Assembly (NCBI GenBank): GCA_002633005.1
Contig: NMRA01000218.1
Location: 143,113 to 207,112, forward strand
DNA length: 64,000 nt
Reading direction: 5' to 3'
DNA from: Phoronis australis
Taxonomy: Eukaryota; Phoronida; Phoronidae
Shown here: positions 12,301 through 22,250 of the stretch, piece after piece
How the letters are laid out: each line of letters starts with the position of its first letter
Position numbering within the stretch: position 1 is the stretch's first letter
Notes under the pieces: model-generated
The model's input: the letters and a program-made list of their open reading frames with translations, nothing else
The model's database searches: none
Told to the model about the DNA's origin: nothing
Position numbers and translations under genes: made by a program

Positions 12301-15300
12301 GGCATTCACAACAGTGTTAGAAGCGCTGGTCTCGAAAAAGAAACAAATTTGTTGATTATATTTGCACGAAATTGGTGAGATTTTACTGTATATGCATTTG
12401 CAGAGTGTGCCCAGTTTTATGTATGGTATGTTTGTCATTTCATCCTTCTGATGATCAGCATTACTAAATTGTGCTTCTTTTATATTTTAGTCTGTGTACT
12501 AACCGTAAAATCTCACCAATTTAGGTTACCATATGCACAATATGGTGGATTAGTGAAATTTTGTTTTTTGTTCCTTTCACAATTGGTATGTGAAACCAAA
12601 TAATTATTTTATGATTTGAAATTCTATATTATAGTTACTTGCAGACAGTTTTGAGAAATGGTGGGTATTGACAATGTTAAATGTCTTTGAAGATTGGAAA
12701 TTGGTTAATTTTGGCAATTATATTTGTGTGAAATAGGTGAGATTTTACTGTAGTCTCAGACAGGAAATTAATGTTTAATCTAATCGTGTGGAATGAATAG
12801 ATGCACTATTTGTTTGAGCTTGTCTTGAGTGTTTTCTAGTGACATACCATTTGTGTTCTTTTTAGCCTCACGGGAAGTTCAGGTTCAACCAAGGAATATA
12901 CTTGGTAACCACTCCGAACACGACTTGAACTGTATTACCTCAGTACTGGACTTCTTTAGAAGAGACAATGCTTTTGCCATCGCGGCTCACTGTTGGGGGT
13001 TGAACATACCCCGTATAGTATCCGACCTGCCCAGCAAGGTGCTGGATATTCTTGTCATCAGTGAAACTCATGGGCTCCATCTCATCACATTTGCTCATGA
13101 GAACTCTGATCGTATTCATGCGCATAACAAACACGCCTCACAGAAAGCAAAACAAGTGATTGTGCAACACGGTGGATGTGTCGAGAAGTTTGGCATTGCC
13201 TGTCACGTTGTGGCCATGAATGAATCTGGCTCAATAAACAAGTTTTCCAAGGATCTCAAGCGAGTCCAGTTCCCATCTCATTACACCATCAGTCCACACA
13301 AAGTGGACGCGATTCTAACTGCACTAGCCATTGCCATGGCAGCCTATCGTCCTGACAACAGTGCTACCATGCCAGTGTGTTCTCCAGACAGTATGGACAC
13401 TCATGGAAGTCTGTCACTAGAGTATTACCACTTGCTGACTTTGGACCAGTTTGAACTGTTGTGGACTCAGCAATATACCAAAGAACTGTGGATTCATGGG
13501 CCACCAGGATGTGGGAAAACTATTGCAGCAGTCCAGTTCATTAAGGTTAGCTGTTTGAATTTTTGCGATCAGCATCTATCTAGTATGTAGAAGCAGCTAT
13601 GAACCTGCGTTATGCCAAAAAAGGAACCTGTTTAATGTAAAGCATTTGTTGTCATGAAACTGGCCTCAACTTTTTCCTTACTGTGATGAGAAGTAGTTTC
13701 TGGGCTGGCAAAGAATCGATCCAATTCTTATTCCTCGAGACCATGCTTGATGCTTAAAGTGGCATGTCACGACAACCGCAGAAATCACCTTTATATTGAG
13801 TAAGGAGCCGTTTGAAACCCGTTTTCATAACTATAAGCAAGGCCCTCACCCACTCAAGGGGAAAGATGACTATGTTTTGATCCAAAACGCAAATCTTTAT
13901 AACGAAGCTTATTAATCTTGGTTTTTAAAAGATAATTTATAATAACTTTTTGGGGAGAGTCGATTGTTATGTCACTGTTATTACTCAGGTGTACTGTGCA
14001 AGTTAATTGATGTGTTGTATAGCAGCTGCATCATTTTAAGTTTTATCACATTCACTTCATTGTGTTACTGAAATTGTGAGTCCCATGTGCACAACCAGGG
14101 GGATAGAGGGAGTTGCATTGACCACCATCTATGGAACCCCATTTTGGAAGTTGCAACCTGCGACTCCCACTACAAAAATGATATGGCCAACAGCCAATGG
14201 GTTTGGAAACAATGGTGTATAGTCTTCTGTTACAAAAAGGTGATCTTGGAAAGCTTTAAAATTATAGATCGCAAGAGACCTGCCCGTGGGAAATTGCTAA
14301 GTTTCCAATCTGCTTTTTCGACTTCACAGTGTACAAGCTCCTTTCATACTTACAAGTGATAACAATAAAACTGCTGGGACAAACTGCTGATATCATCAAA
14401 CCTTACATGATTTGCTGTCAGTGTCTTACCAAACACACCAAGAATTTGCGGTTCCCAGAAAAAGTCACGCAAACAGTGGTGATTTTTCTGCTACCCCGTA
14501 GATTTATTGCTGAGTCTTGCCCGTTTAAATTTGAAGGCATCATAACTTTTAGGACTTGTTCTTTCCATCTTTTGTGCTGATGATATGCAGGTAACTGTCG
14601 ATGATACCTTAGAAAACGCAGATCATGGACCTGCCATCTCTAGAGAACTTCGCCTAGGGACTTTGGCACTGGAAATTTAATTTTTTGACAGTGGCCAGCG
14701 GAGGAATGATCATTGAGCATGCCAGCATCATTGAAACAGTTTAATTGGGATTTATCTATTATATAAAATGCATCGTTTGCACAAACTCCATCTCCCCCGC
14801 TCCACTACAGACCTTCGTTGCACCTGTTTTGGCACCGCCTTGGTCCCAGGTATTGCACCGGCCCCCTACTTGGATTCGAGGTGTTCTATTTTTTCTCGCG
14901 GGCCGTTTTTTCGGGAGGGTGGCTAGTTCCAATTATGATGTTAATGATATAGTTCATACAAATGAAATGTGAATCCGAACGCAATGCAAGCACCCTGAGA
15001 AGGTTGAATATTCACGAGTGTCTATGCGATATTCATTATGGAAGTTCAGCTATCACAGTGATTGCCCAGAGATATCATAGAAAATTAAAGCTAGTTAGTA
15101 TGGTGTTCCAGTGAAATCACCCTGTCTCCTAGTCCTATGGCTTGGATTCTTGTTAGACAGTCAAAATCAGTAGCCCAATTAATAGTTTGAAACCTTTGTT
15201 AACTAGGAATAGGCAGTTGATGCAACCTTTGATATCTTAGTCAGAATGCTTCCAAACCTGCATTTAGTGTGTTGTTATGATTAGAAACGTGGAACATTTG

Positions 15301-16729
15301 TTTAGATTACTGGAGACACTGTTTTTTGATCCCACCACTACCACCACCACCTCCCCTTTTTTGAATTCGACCACTTCATCTAGAGAAGCGCACAAATTTC
15401 TACATTTTGTGGAATCATACTAAACATGATATGTTTTGAAATTTTTCAGGAACTTCGTAGGAGAGGTTGTGGACAGGCGGATGTATTATACATATCTGAG
15501 CATGAGAAACTTAGTGATTTTGTCAAGTAAGTTGTGTTTGCATTTATGTATTGAGGCAAGACATATGCATATGTATTGACACAGTACCAAACAGTTTTGT
15601 AGCGTGTATTTATGCTCATATGGCCACAGGTGATACGGTGTCTTGTAGTTTTTAATTGTTCACTGATCTGTATTATACTCTGTCATCAATTTGTTCTATG
15701 TTATTATAGCTTACTCTGATTTTAACTATTGCCAGCTGATTTTTGTGTGTTCTTGTGGTGGCAAAACTAATACATGACAGCACTAAACCACATGCCTGTC
15801 ATTTATCCATTTTTGAATGAAAAACCTATTAATTTTCTTCTTTCACTGACTATTTCAGATCATTCAACATATGTTTAACTACCCACCGTCGTGAGTTCCT
15901 GTCCAAGAACCAATCAGATACTGAGTTTGACAGTTGCTATGGAAATGTGAAGAATATTATCATTGATGAAGTTCAGAATTTCAAGGAGCGTGATGGCAAC
16001 TGGTATAGTCTGGCTGAGAATCTTGTCAAGTCGAACACTTGTGAAGGACCGATGTATGGGTATTTCTGGTTATTTATGGACTATGCAACTAAAGTGCACA
16101 AGTTCAGTGCTGGCCTTCCCCATATCATCGGCAAAAACAACTTCATGTTGAGTGAAATCACAAGGAACTCTGCCGAGATTTTCAACTACGCTAAGCAGTT
16201 CATGAAAAAACCAACCACTGATCCCAACATCCCACCTGAGATACGTTGTCCAAGTCCTAAACTTGCTCATCAATTCAAAGGCAGTAAAATTGAGGTTCTC
16301 AAGTGCAATGCCAATATTGCCAACTCACTTAGTGACATTCTGCAGAAGTATACTGAACAAGGAGGTGATCTGAAAGATGTAGCTGTTCTTTTTAGCAAGC
16401 AGAAAGCTCTCTCCGCTTTTCGAAGCAGCACACAGTCTGATTGTTTGCCTGAGCCTCCTGATAAATCTCAGAAACTACCTCCAACATCGCCACGGCAACG
16501 TCTGAAGCGATCTCATAGTTTAGACTTGACGCTAGACACTGTCAAGGAGTTCAGTGGGTTGGAGAAGAAGTGTGTGATTGGCATTGATCCCCAGTTGAAT
16601 GAAGATCATGCTGATTTTGACAAGTATATGGTAAACCTGGCCTCACGTGCTACAGATAACCTGATAATACTGACCTCATCTGATGAGCTGCTGAAGAGAC
16701 TGGGCCACAGGTCAGAAGCTATAGACTAA
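3255..16729 (+). CDS. SLFN-like: Schlafen-family protein (Slfn core + helicase-like domain), 9 exons, 5' incomplete
   Basis: Exons are 3255-3382, 4263-4568, 5354-5617, 8392-8507, 9319-9469, 11679-11792, 12866-13545, 15450-15526 and 15859-16729 (stop TAA). All introns are GT-AG and all phases match, giving about 901 codons with only the extreme N-terminus missing; long (group III) Schlafens are about 850-910 residues. Approximate residues: 1-145 first core lobe with the Schlafen box CALLNSGGGVI; 145-330 second lobe with the AlbA_2 motif AFANNEGGHIFFGIEDD; 540-901 a DUF2075/SF1-like NTPase with Walker A GPPGCGKT (~570), Walker B IIIDEVQNF (~645) and a C-terminal SRATDNLIIL segment like helicase motif VI. 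Known Schlafens cut tRNA/rRNA or bind RNA and DNA, and several restrict viruses. Function here is inferred from the family. Family assignment is strong; activity is uncertain because one catalytic-site Glu of the nuclease is a Gln. Confidence 0.85.
3340..3540 (+). repeat. Three tandem copies of the 3' end of exon A with its splice donor
   Basis: Copies centre on donors at 3383, 3432 and 3506. Each reads approximately TATGCGCCTTGTTGAACT...GGTGGTAAGAAG. The first copy is the coding one; copies 2 and 3 lie in the intron and have lost the frame (49 and 74 bp offsets). Confidence 0.85.
3957..4199 (+). mobile_element. MITE family M1, copy 1
   Basis: The ends resemble an imperfect inverted repeat GTAAAATCTCACC / GGTGAGATTTTAC. 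The interior shares CACAATATGG, AGTAGCACCAAAT and TTTTGGCAATTAT with the copies at 12147 and 12507. It ends only about 63 bp before the next exon. Confidence 0.7.
4263..4568 (+). CDS. SLFN-like: Schlafen-like exon B: rest of first core lobe
   Basis: The acceptor is TTTGATTATAG and the donor AAAG|GTAAAT; phase is 1 in and 1 out. The peptide includes VDCRRYAQAKHLDVWWSG, typical of the region after the Schlafen box, and an acidic DLCNYFDFIGNYDDADLYLF stretch. The upstream MITE supplies part of the preceding intron. Confidence 0.82.
5354..5617 (+). CDS. SLFN-like: Schlafen-like exon C: AlbA_2 lobe
   Basis: Phase is 1 in and 1 out. The exon encodes ETKQIQFKQL followed by KYVSAFANNEGGHIFFGIED, the best-conserved motif of the AlbA_2/Slfn fold. 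In nuclease-active Schlafens the first part reads Glu-x4-Glu; here it is Glu-x4-Gln, while an Asp is kept after the GIE turn. I aligned this by eye only. Confidence 0.85.
5694..5868 (+). mobile_element. MITE family M1, copy 2 (interrupted)
   Basis: It begins GGTAAAATATCACCAATTTA and shares GACACAAAATGG and AAGTAGC with the other copies. It stops at the TTAA that borders the element starting at 5872, so it was probably cut by that insertion. I did not find its other end after 7798. Confidence 0.6.
5872..7794. mobile_element. TTAA-flanked TIR element, 1.92 kb, non-autonomous
   Basis: The left end TTAA-GGTAGGTGTATACAC matches the reverse complement of the right end, GTGTATCCACCTACC-TTAA, at 14 of 15 bases. 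TTAA flanks both ends as a target duplication. That target fits piggyBac-like or Kolobok-like elements, although the terminal bases are not the usual piggyBac CCY. No transposase is encoded. It lies within one intron of the Schlafen-like gene. Confidence 0.65.
6582..6814 (+). mobile_element. Relic of a second Gypsy element: LTR-like segment plus primer-binding site
   Basis: Positions 6798-6814 read TTGGCGACGAGGATAAA, identical over 17 bases to the primer-binding-site region just inside the 5' LTR of the Gypsy element (minus strand, 36079-36063). The upstream 200 bases may be its LTR, starting at TGTCACATGGG, but this boundary is a guess. No pol remains. Confidence 0.5.
8392..8507 (+). CDS. 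SLFN-like: Schlafen-like exon D
   Basis: The acceptor is CCTCATTTTCAG and the donor AAGAAG|GTACTT; phase 1 in, 0 out. It encodes a basic segment including FVWGHPSFKAKRGVHWDIQF in the linker part of the Slfn core. The donor sequence was duplicated by the SINE just downstream. Confidence 0.78.
8520..8745 (-). mobile_element. tRNA-derived SINE with 14 bp target-site duplication
   Basis: AGGTACTTATTAAG occurs exactly at 8506-8519 and 8746-8759, flanking 226 bp. On the minus strand, the head has an A-box-like TGGCCAAGTAGC and a B-box-like GGTTTCAAGTCCC (8677-8689), as in RNA polymerase III promoters of tRNA-derived SINEs. Confidence 0.8.
9319..9469 (+). CDS. SLFN-like: Schlafen-like exon E
   Basis: The acceptor is GTTTCATTTCAG and the donor AAAG|GTAATT; phase 0 in, 1 out. 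The peptide has SVVHFPGGVFSSLPESYAI and LLEFDDWKSQIL, resembling the end of the Slfn core before the linker. Confidence 0.78.
10573..10732. mobile_element. 160 bp MITE with CAGTGGCGGAT ends
   Basis: The left end CAGTGGCGGATTTAG pairs imperfectly with the right end CTGGATCCGCCCCTG. The interior is G/C-homopolymer rich (GGGGGG...CCCCCC). CATTC directly flanks both sides (10568-10572, 10733-10737). The terminal motif is the one often seen in hAT-type MITEs, but a 5 bp duplication does not fit hAT (8 bp). Confidence 0.75.
11679..11792 (+). CDS. SLFN-like: Schlafen-like exon F
   Basis: The acceptor is TATAAACTTTCAG and the donor AAAG|GTAATT; phase 1 in, 1 out. It continues the frame as DIPDLTNKFVKLPLRVP..., linking the Slfn core to the helicase half. 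The exon is too short to stand alone; the support is phase and frame. Confidence 0.72.
12147..12394 (+). mobile_element. MITE family M1, copy 3
   Basis: It shares AAGTAGCACCAAATTTATG with copy 1 and the right end GGTGAGATTTTACTGTA with copy 4. The left end is diverged. Confidence 0.7.
12507..12756 (+). mobile_element. MITE family M1, copy 4
   Basis: This is the best-preserved copy. The left end CCGTAAAATCTCACCAATTT and the reverse complement of the right end, CAGTAAAATCTCACCTATTT, form a TIR of about 20 bp with likely TA flanks, as in mariner-type MITEs. Confidence 0.75.
12866..13545 (+). CDS. SLFN-like: Schlafen-like exon G: Walker A exon
   Basis: The acceptor is TTCTTTTTAG and the donor AAG|GTTAG; phase 1 in, 0 out. 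It encodes 226 residues of linker and the start of the NTPase, ending in ELWIHGPPGCGKTIAAVQFI, a clean P-loop. A conserved-looking block LLTLDQFELLWTQQ precedes the P-loop, as it does in long Schlafens. Confidence 0.85.
15450..15526 (+). CDS. SLFN-like: Schlafen-like exon H
   Basis: The acceptor is GAAATTTTTCAG and the donor GTCAA|GTAAGT; phase 0 in, 2 out. It encodes 25 residues (ELRRRGCGQADVLYISEHEK) between Walker A and Walker B, a typical strand-and-helix spacing in SF1-like NTPases. Confidence 0.75.
15859..16729 (+). CDS. SLFN-like: Schlafen-like terminal exon I: Walker B to stop
   Basis: The acceptor is CTATTTCAG, entered in phase 2. The exon encodes NIIIDEVQNF (Walker B with the DE pair), GLEKKCVIGIDP, and a C-terminal VNLASRATDNLIILTSS resembling motif VI. 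The stop is at 16727-16729. The segment after the stop repeats its last codons in decayed form. Confidence 0.85.
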
Positions 16730-17200
16730 TGTGGTAAATTTTACATTGTGCATAACAGATGACCAGATAATAGTGAAGTTATCTGTTGAGCTGCTGAAAA
16801 GATTGGTTCTCAGAAGCCATGCACTAGTCATATGCTACAAATGACCTCATTACACTTGTCTCATCTGTTGAGACTGGCCCATAGCTCAGGAGCTATGTAT
16901 CAGTTTTGGTAAACTTGACATACACAACACATGGCCTGCTGAAACCAATCCTAATTGATGAGCTGCTTAACTGGCCTGGACAGTGCTGAAAAGTGAAGGA
17001 CAAATACAACTGTTTGGCATGACATGCTTCAAATAATCTGGATAATCTGCTGATATTTACTTCAAAGCTGCTGAAAAGATTTGGTCACAGATCAAGAATA
17101 GGAACAAGTGTGTGGTAGGTGCTAGAAACAATGATATGGTGGCATTGTCTGGTGAGTTGCTGAAGAAACGGGGCCACAAATCTGTATCTGAGAAGCGTTC
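16730..17200 (+). pseudogene. Decayed tandem copies of the last exon's 3' end
   Basis: Blocks resembling the final coding stretch (CTGATGAGCTGCTGAAGAGA...GGCCACAGGTCAGAAGC) recur at about 16775, 16865, 16955, 17070 and 17150, each with substitutions and stops. Some also carry the preceding ACAGATAACCTGATAAT part. They would lie in the 3' UTR or just downstream. Confidence 0.7.
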
Positions 17201-19817
17201 TGACATCAGCAGAAGTCTGGTAACAAGTTAAAGTAGCTGTAAAAAGGTTTCATCAAAATTTGTTTAGTTTCATCCAAGGTTAAAATGGAAAAATTATGGA
17301 GGAAAATTTAAGGAAATTAATTATCCATCATAGAAGAAATGAGCAACCATGTTGGCCTCGAAATGTCAATTTTTTTCGTTGAAAAGATATTTGTCAACTC
17401 TTTTTCAGTGTATTTTAGTTTTTAGGGTCATGTTGGAAATTCAGATGATCAAAATTAGTGCGTAAAGTAATTGTGACATGCCTTACTAGTATGTTGACGC
17501 ATGCTCAGTCATTTCTGGATGCGACAACATGACATTTGATAAAAGTACACCGCTGTACACCTCTTACAACAGGTCTGATGTACATTTCAGATTGTTCTAC
17601 TTTGAGTTGTGTGTTTACAATAATCATGCGATTCCCCACCGTGGTCAGATAAGTGACATGATAATATTACAAGCGAAATTAAGACACATTTTACCCATCA
17701 TGACAGCTAATTCATTTAACAGTAAAAACTACTGGTAAGAACTATAAGGGCTGCAAAATTATAGTTGCAGAATGGCTTAGCCATCTTACTACCTTCATTC
17801 TCGGTCATGAGAGAAAGCTACTCTGTTGTTGAATTCATCCTCCACACAAGCATTGTGACAGGGAATTGTGGGTCATTTTCTCTGAATGCTTTTGGCTTAT
17901 GCTGTATGTTTGTAAAGAGATGATAACTAGTTCTACCGACACCAGTTCAAACCAATGACTTGAATGCTTTGAAGAGTGAAGAGTAATGATCACCAGTAGG
18001 CCCATCAGTGAGTTGCTTGTGAATTAAAAATTTTCTTGGAATTTATTCTAAATAATGGAGCATTTCCTAGCCACCACGTAGAAAAAGAGAGTATTCCTTT
18101 TTGTTTCTTTTTCCTATAACAACACAGATGATTGTGACTTGAGATTGGCAGATAATGTCTAAAGTTTGAAAGTTTCAGTGAGGCGCTCGGGGTAGCAAAG
18201 GCTTCAATGAGTGCGGGTTCTTATGTTTCAAAAGTGAGCCCATTCTGTACCTGAATTTTTTATATTCCTTACCTCTGCCATCGCCAAGTCAAGACTTACT
18301 AAACATACCTACCTGTCTGACTTGCACTCACTGTGCCCAATTCTACGAACTCTCCTTGATGTTCCAATAGCGTTCATTAGTTAGACACAGTGGTGTTTAA
18401 CCCGTAACCACTGCAAAAAAGACGAGTTCTCAAATGCCTGCAGAGAAGTGGTTGCACTGTGACATCGGTACAAATCACAATGTGTTCAAACTATATCCTG
18501 CTGGCTCAGCTATAAATCACAAATTTTGATGTTCAGTAATAACCACAAAGTCCAGCTTTATTGAGTGACTGTAATTCTCGTCTCATTTCACACAAAAAGC
18601 TGATTAGTATTTTAACACATGGAATTTTATTGATCTTCCTTTTGATAAGATATTTGACAGTAATAGAATTTCATTTGTCGACACATTGTGTGATAAAAAA
18701 GTTACGAATTGCCATAGCCAATATTTACTGAAATCGCGACACTTTTACTTTCTCCTTGTAAAGGGTCGATGTTGGTTTTGGAAGCACACCAGTTGACCTA
18801 GTGTCTACGGGGGTCAGTCACGTCCATGGGAACCTGCCAATGTATGCCTTCCCGGTCTTGCAGGCGTCGCTTTACATACAATTCCATCAGCTTTGCACTT
18901 TGCACTCATAAACTGTATACTGGCCGGACTTCTTGTTGAAATGTCGCTGGAGCCTACATGTTAAAGGATGGGAAATAATAAACCTCCAGATAATGCAAAC
19001 ACATTGGGTGCAAGCGCGCAGTCACAAGTGTGATATAAACAAGCAATTGCTACAGAGAGGTCAAACTCTCCCATCCCCTAGGGGTACTGCTCAGGGTGAA
19101 AGGCCGCCCCACACTCACAACTAAATCAGTGTCATTACCACAGGATACAATGTGTGGATTTTTAAGGCTATAATTTTAAATGGCAATGAGTGATTTTGAA
19201 TGAAATTGAAATTTGTTGAATCCCACTTAAAAAGTTCTCTTGACAAACTAATTGAATTCATACACAGCGCATCTTTGGCTTTCAGTTCATGTCTCCATTA
19301 ACACAAAAATAACATCAATGTAATGATTTTGTTACTGTGACCTTGAAAATGCTGTCAAGGTCACCAACATTGACTCGAAACAAAATATAAACAATATCTT
19401 AAGCTTCCACTGTATGATTCCGACCCAGACACGTGGACATTTGTACACACGGATTGTTGTGAATACTACTACCTATGTCCCACCGACGCACGTTAACGCG
19501 AGCACGGACTATTACAAGGCCAGAACAGTAGCTGGTTTTATCGAATGTTAAACAACATACATATTTAATTTTTATTGATTAGTTTTTAACAATTCAAGTT
19601 GTAATCGCTCTTTACATTTTGACAGCCCAAAACATTTTTGTAGTGAAATACTCCAGTAATATTTGCTTTTAACATAAAAAACTCATAGAACATAGTTAAT
19701 GGAAAACAATCACCTATTACATTATGTTTGAAATCGACATACAGCATCAGTAGTAGTGGTATGCGGACCTCTGTAGGGGAAAACTGTAAAAATATTTTAA
19801 ACAGTTCATGTACTCAC
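17201..19817. other. Intergenic, nothing identified
   Basis: Only short non-conserved open frames occur. No polyadenylation site could be chosen with confidence for the flanking genes. Confidence 0.5.
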
Positions 19818-22056
19818 CCTACTCTTCCATCCTGGTTCAAAAGCACTGGTCTGTGAACATGGTTGTTGTAGTTCAGAGCAGCAAGGATTGTTCTGGCACG
19901 TACTTTGGGGTTTGTAAGCAAACCTTTTTGCAGCATACAAGAGCACCAGCTGGTGGAAGTTTTCTACCTCATCTGTACTTCTGTAATAAGAGAACATTAT
20001 ATGAACAAGTCATCTTTGAGCTTATTATTCTAAAAGCTCATTTTGCGTTAAACAAGCAACCAAAAATGGCCACTGGTTGGTACATAATACAAAGAATCCA
20101 TACAAAATGGGAGGGCATCATCTCATAATAGATACCTATTTCATGATACTTATTTCATGAACTCAGACGAAACAGAAGTAAAAGAGAAATAATATTGCTA
20201 CTGGGAGGGCATAGCGGGTGTCATAATAGGAACATGACTGCAAAGTTTCATGAACACCCTTATGTTGATTCTGATGATACGGCAGTAGACGCCAGACTTA
20301 AAGACCGACAGGAAAGACGGCATAGTGTCTCCACATGAATATACAATACACGTGTGTGTGCACGTGTGTCGGCGCATTAAAATACAAATATCTCACCTGA
20401 AATTCAGGAAGTATGGGATACGGTTCGTCAGTGACCTGTCCATCACTATCTTACGCAATGCTTCATGAGCTTTGGAGCCCTTGGTCAGGTACTTCACACC
20501 TTCGGGTTCTGGAAGTGTCTTATGATGACATCTGTCTGAATGCAGGTCTGAGATTGGTAAAGGCCACTTCTGTTCACCAACAGTGTAATGTAGCTGTCTA
20601 TACCACATACCCTGAAAATAAAAAAATGCACAATTGAATATTTTAGATTTTATTTGTATTTCAAAGGAAAATACTTTTGACTTATCATGTGATTTGAATT
20701 CCGAAGTTTTGATCTCACCAGCAGCCAATGTGTTCATTGACTTACAATACTGCACATGTCAATCTACAAAAAAGCGTGACTCTGTGCACATTGAGTGAGC
20801 GGAAACTGTTCACAATCTCTTATGTAATGATAAAATAACACGACGTTCATCAAGTCCATCACTTTGCACTAAATGACCTGTGTATGACTGACATCTTTCC
20901 CAAAATGTGTCCACTCTTATCTTAACTTGGAAAGTTTTGTTAAATCTTTCCAAACTGGTGGACGATTTTTAAAAACTTGAGTAGTGTTCTGCAATCAGTC
21001 TTGGTTAATATGTCGTTTTCCAAATCCCCAAAATCTGACAAAAACCTTGGTTGTACTATAAAAACCAACTTCTTTTAAAACACTACATACAATAAACTCT
21101 GGAGTTGACTTAGCTCTTTCTGCACAATGCCACAAATAGTTAGTAATTGGCTTTGTCCACTGTTTTAGTTCTTGACAGTCTTTCTCACTTGCTGACTAAT
21201 AAGATTACATTAGTCGCGATTAACCATGATTTAGATTGCCTGTGTTTCATCATAATTTCATGAAGGCAGTCTGGTCGAGGATGCATATTGTGGTATGCCC
21301 ATACAAAAATAACCAAAGTAACAGTAATATGTAATTTGGATGAAATGTGGATAATCATCTATCAAAATAGTATATCATTTACCCAGAGTGTGCTGCAGAT
21401 GACTTTGTTCAAGGTCATCCCTATTACAATTAATATGAAATGATAATGAAAATATCAAGAAGTGTAAACTTACTGAAATCCATAACATATCAGTCAACTT
21501 CACATTACCAAAAGAGGCACATGTATGAAGGGTATGGTATCAAGAGTACATACATTGTTCAGTTTCTTGGATATGCCTTTGGCTGCATGCCATATGTACT
21601 GTGATTGCTTCTTTTCTGGGAAGTCATATTTTATGAAAGACAAGGTGTCAGCTGCTTTAAAATGCCAAAAATAAGAAAATGATTGCCATATTATGCACAA
21701 TAAAGATTGTAATTTCTCCAGCCTTCAAATGCTGTTAAGCTTGCAGCAAACAATGGGAGCTTTAAAGCCTTTAACAGACTTGTGTTATCTTAGAGGTATT
21801 GGGCTATACAAGTAGTCCTAGTAAGATGACAAGTAGTAATATTTCTTAGAAAGCATTTCAATTTTGTTCAGATCTGTTATTGAGATGCAATACTATAAAT
21901 TTATACAAATGAGACTGAATTCACAAAGGAAATAATGTTGAATAACATCGGATACCTACCAGTTTCAATGTTGAAATCCACTGGTTTCCAGGTGCTGTCA
22001 GTACAGAACTTCTTCACTGTGATGATGCACTTGCTGTTATGCAGGGTTAATTTTAA
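19818..22056 (-). pseudogene. Transposase-like multi-exon gene with one frameshift, 5' missing
   Basis: Minus-strand exons are 22056-21960, 21654-21554, 21195-21091, 20611-20397 and 19980-19818. All have GT-AG boundaries with matching phases (0/1, 1/0, 0/0, 0/2, 2/-). The peptide contains YIWHAAKGISKKLNN, QWTKPITNYLWHCAERA, LTKGSKAHEALRKIVMD and FRSTDEVENFHQLVLLYAAK. I recognise these as the conserved C-terminal half of a large family of uncharacterised transposon-derived proteins found across invertebrates and fish; I cannot name the superfamily. In the last exon, after KRFAYKP, the expected continuation VRARTILAALNYNNH is in another frame, so the run CCCC near 19910 has one extra C. Upstream exons are not seen and may lie beyond the adjacent Helitron. 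The gene may be a dead domesticated or transposon gene, or the extra base may be an assembly error. Confidence 0.7.
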
Positions 22057-22129
22057 CTGGTGTGGTTGAAAATGATTATGCATTTAAGTGCAGTTTGATT
22101 CAGTCACATATACTATACATTTTTGAAAA

Positions 22130-22250
22130 TGAATATGACGTGGCTTGGAGTAAAGCACATGATGTCAATATAGTTCTAAAATTCTTTCTCAAAACTGCTC
22201 ATCAAGTCCCTCTGTTTTGGTAACAAATAATGAATGTTCAGATGACCCAT
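22130..22250 (-). pseudogene. Remnant of a C-terminal endonuclease fused to the Helitron helicase
   Basis: After the helicase C-terminus the frame reads GHLNIHYLLPKQRDLMS and, past a stop, DIMCFTPSHV. These look like the first two motifs (HLNxRS..K and DIICFTETH) of the APE-like endonuclease found at the end of some animal Helitrons. The rest of the domain is gone. Confidence 0.5.
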
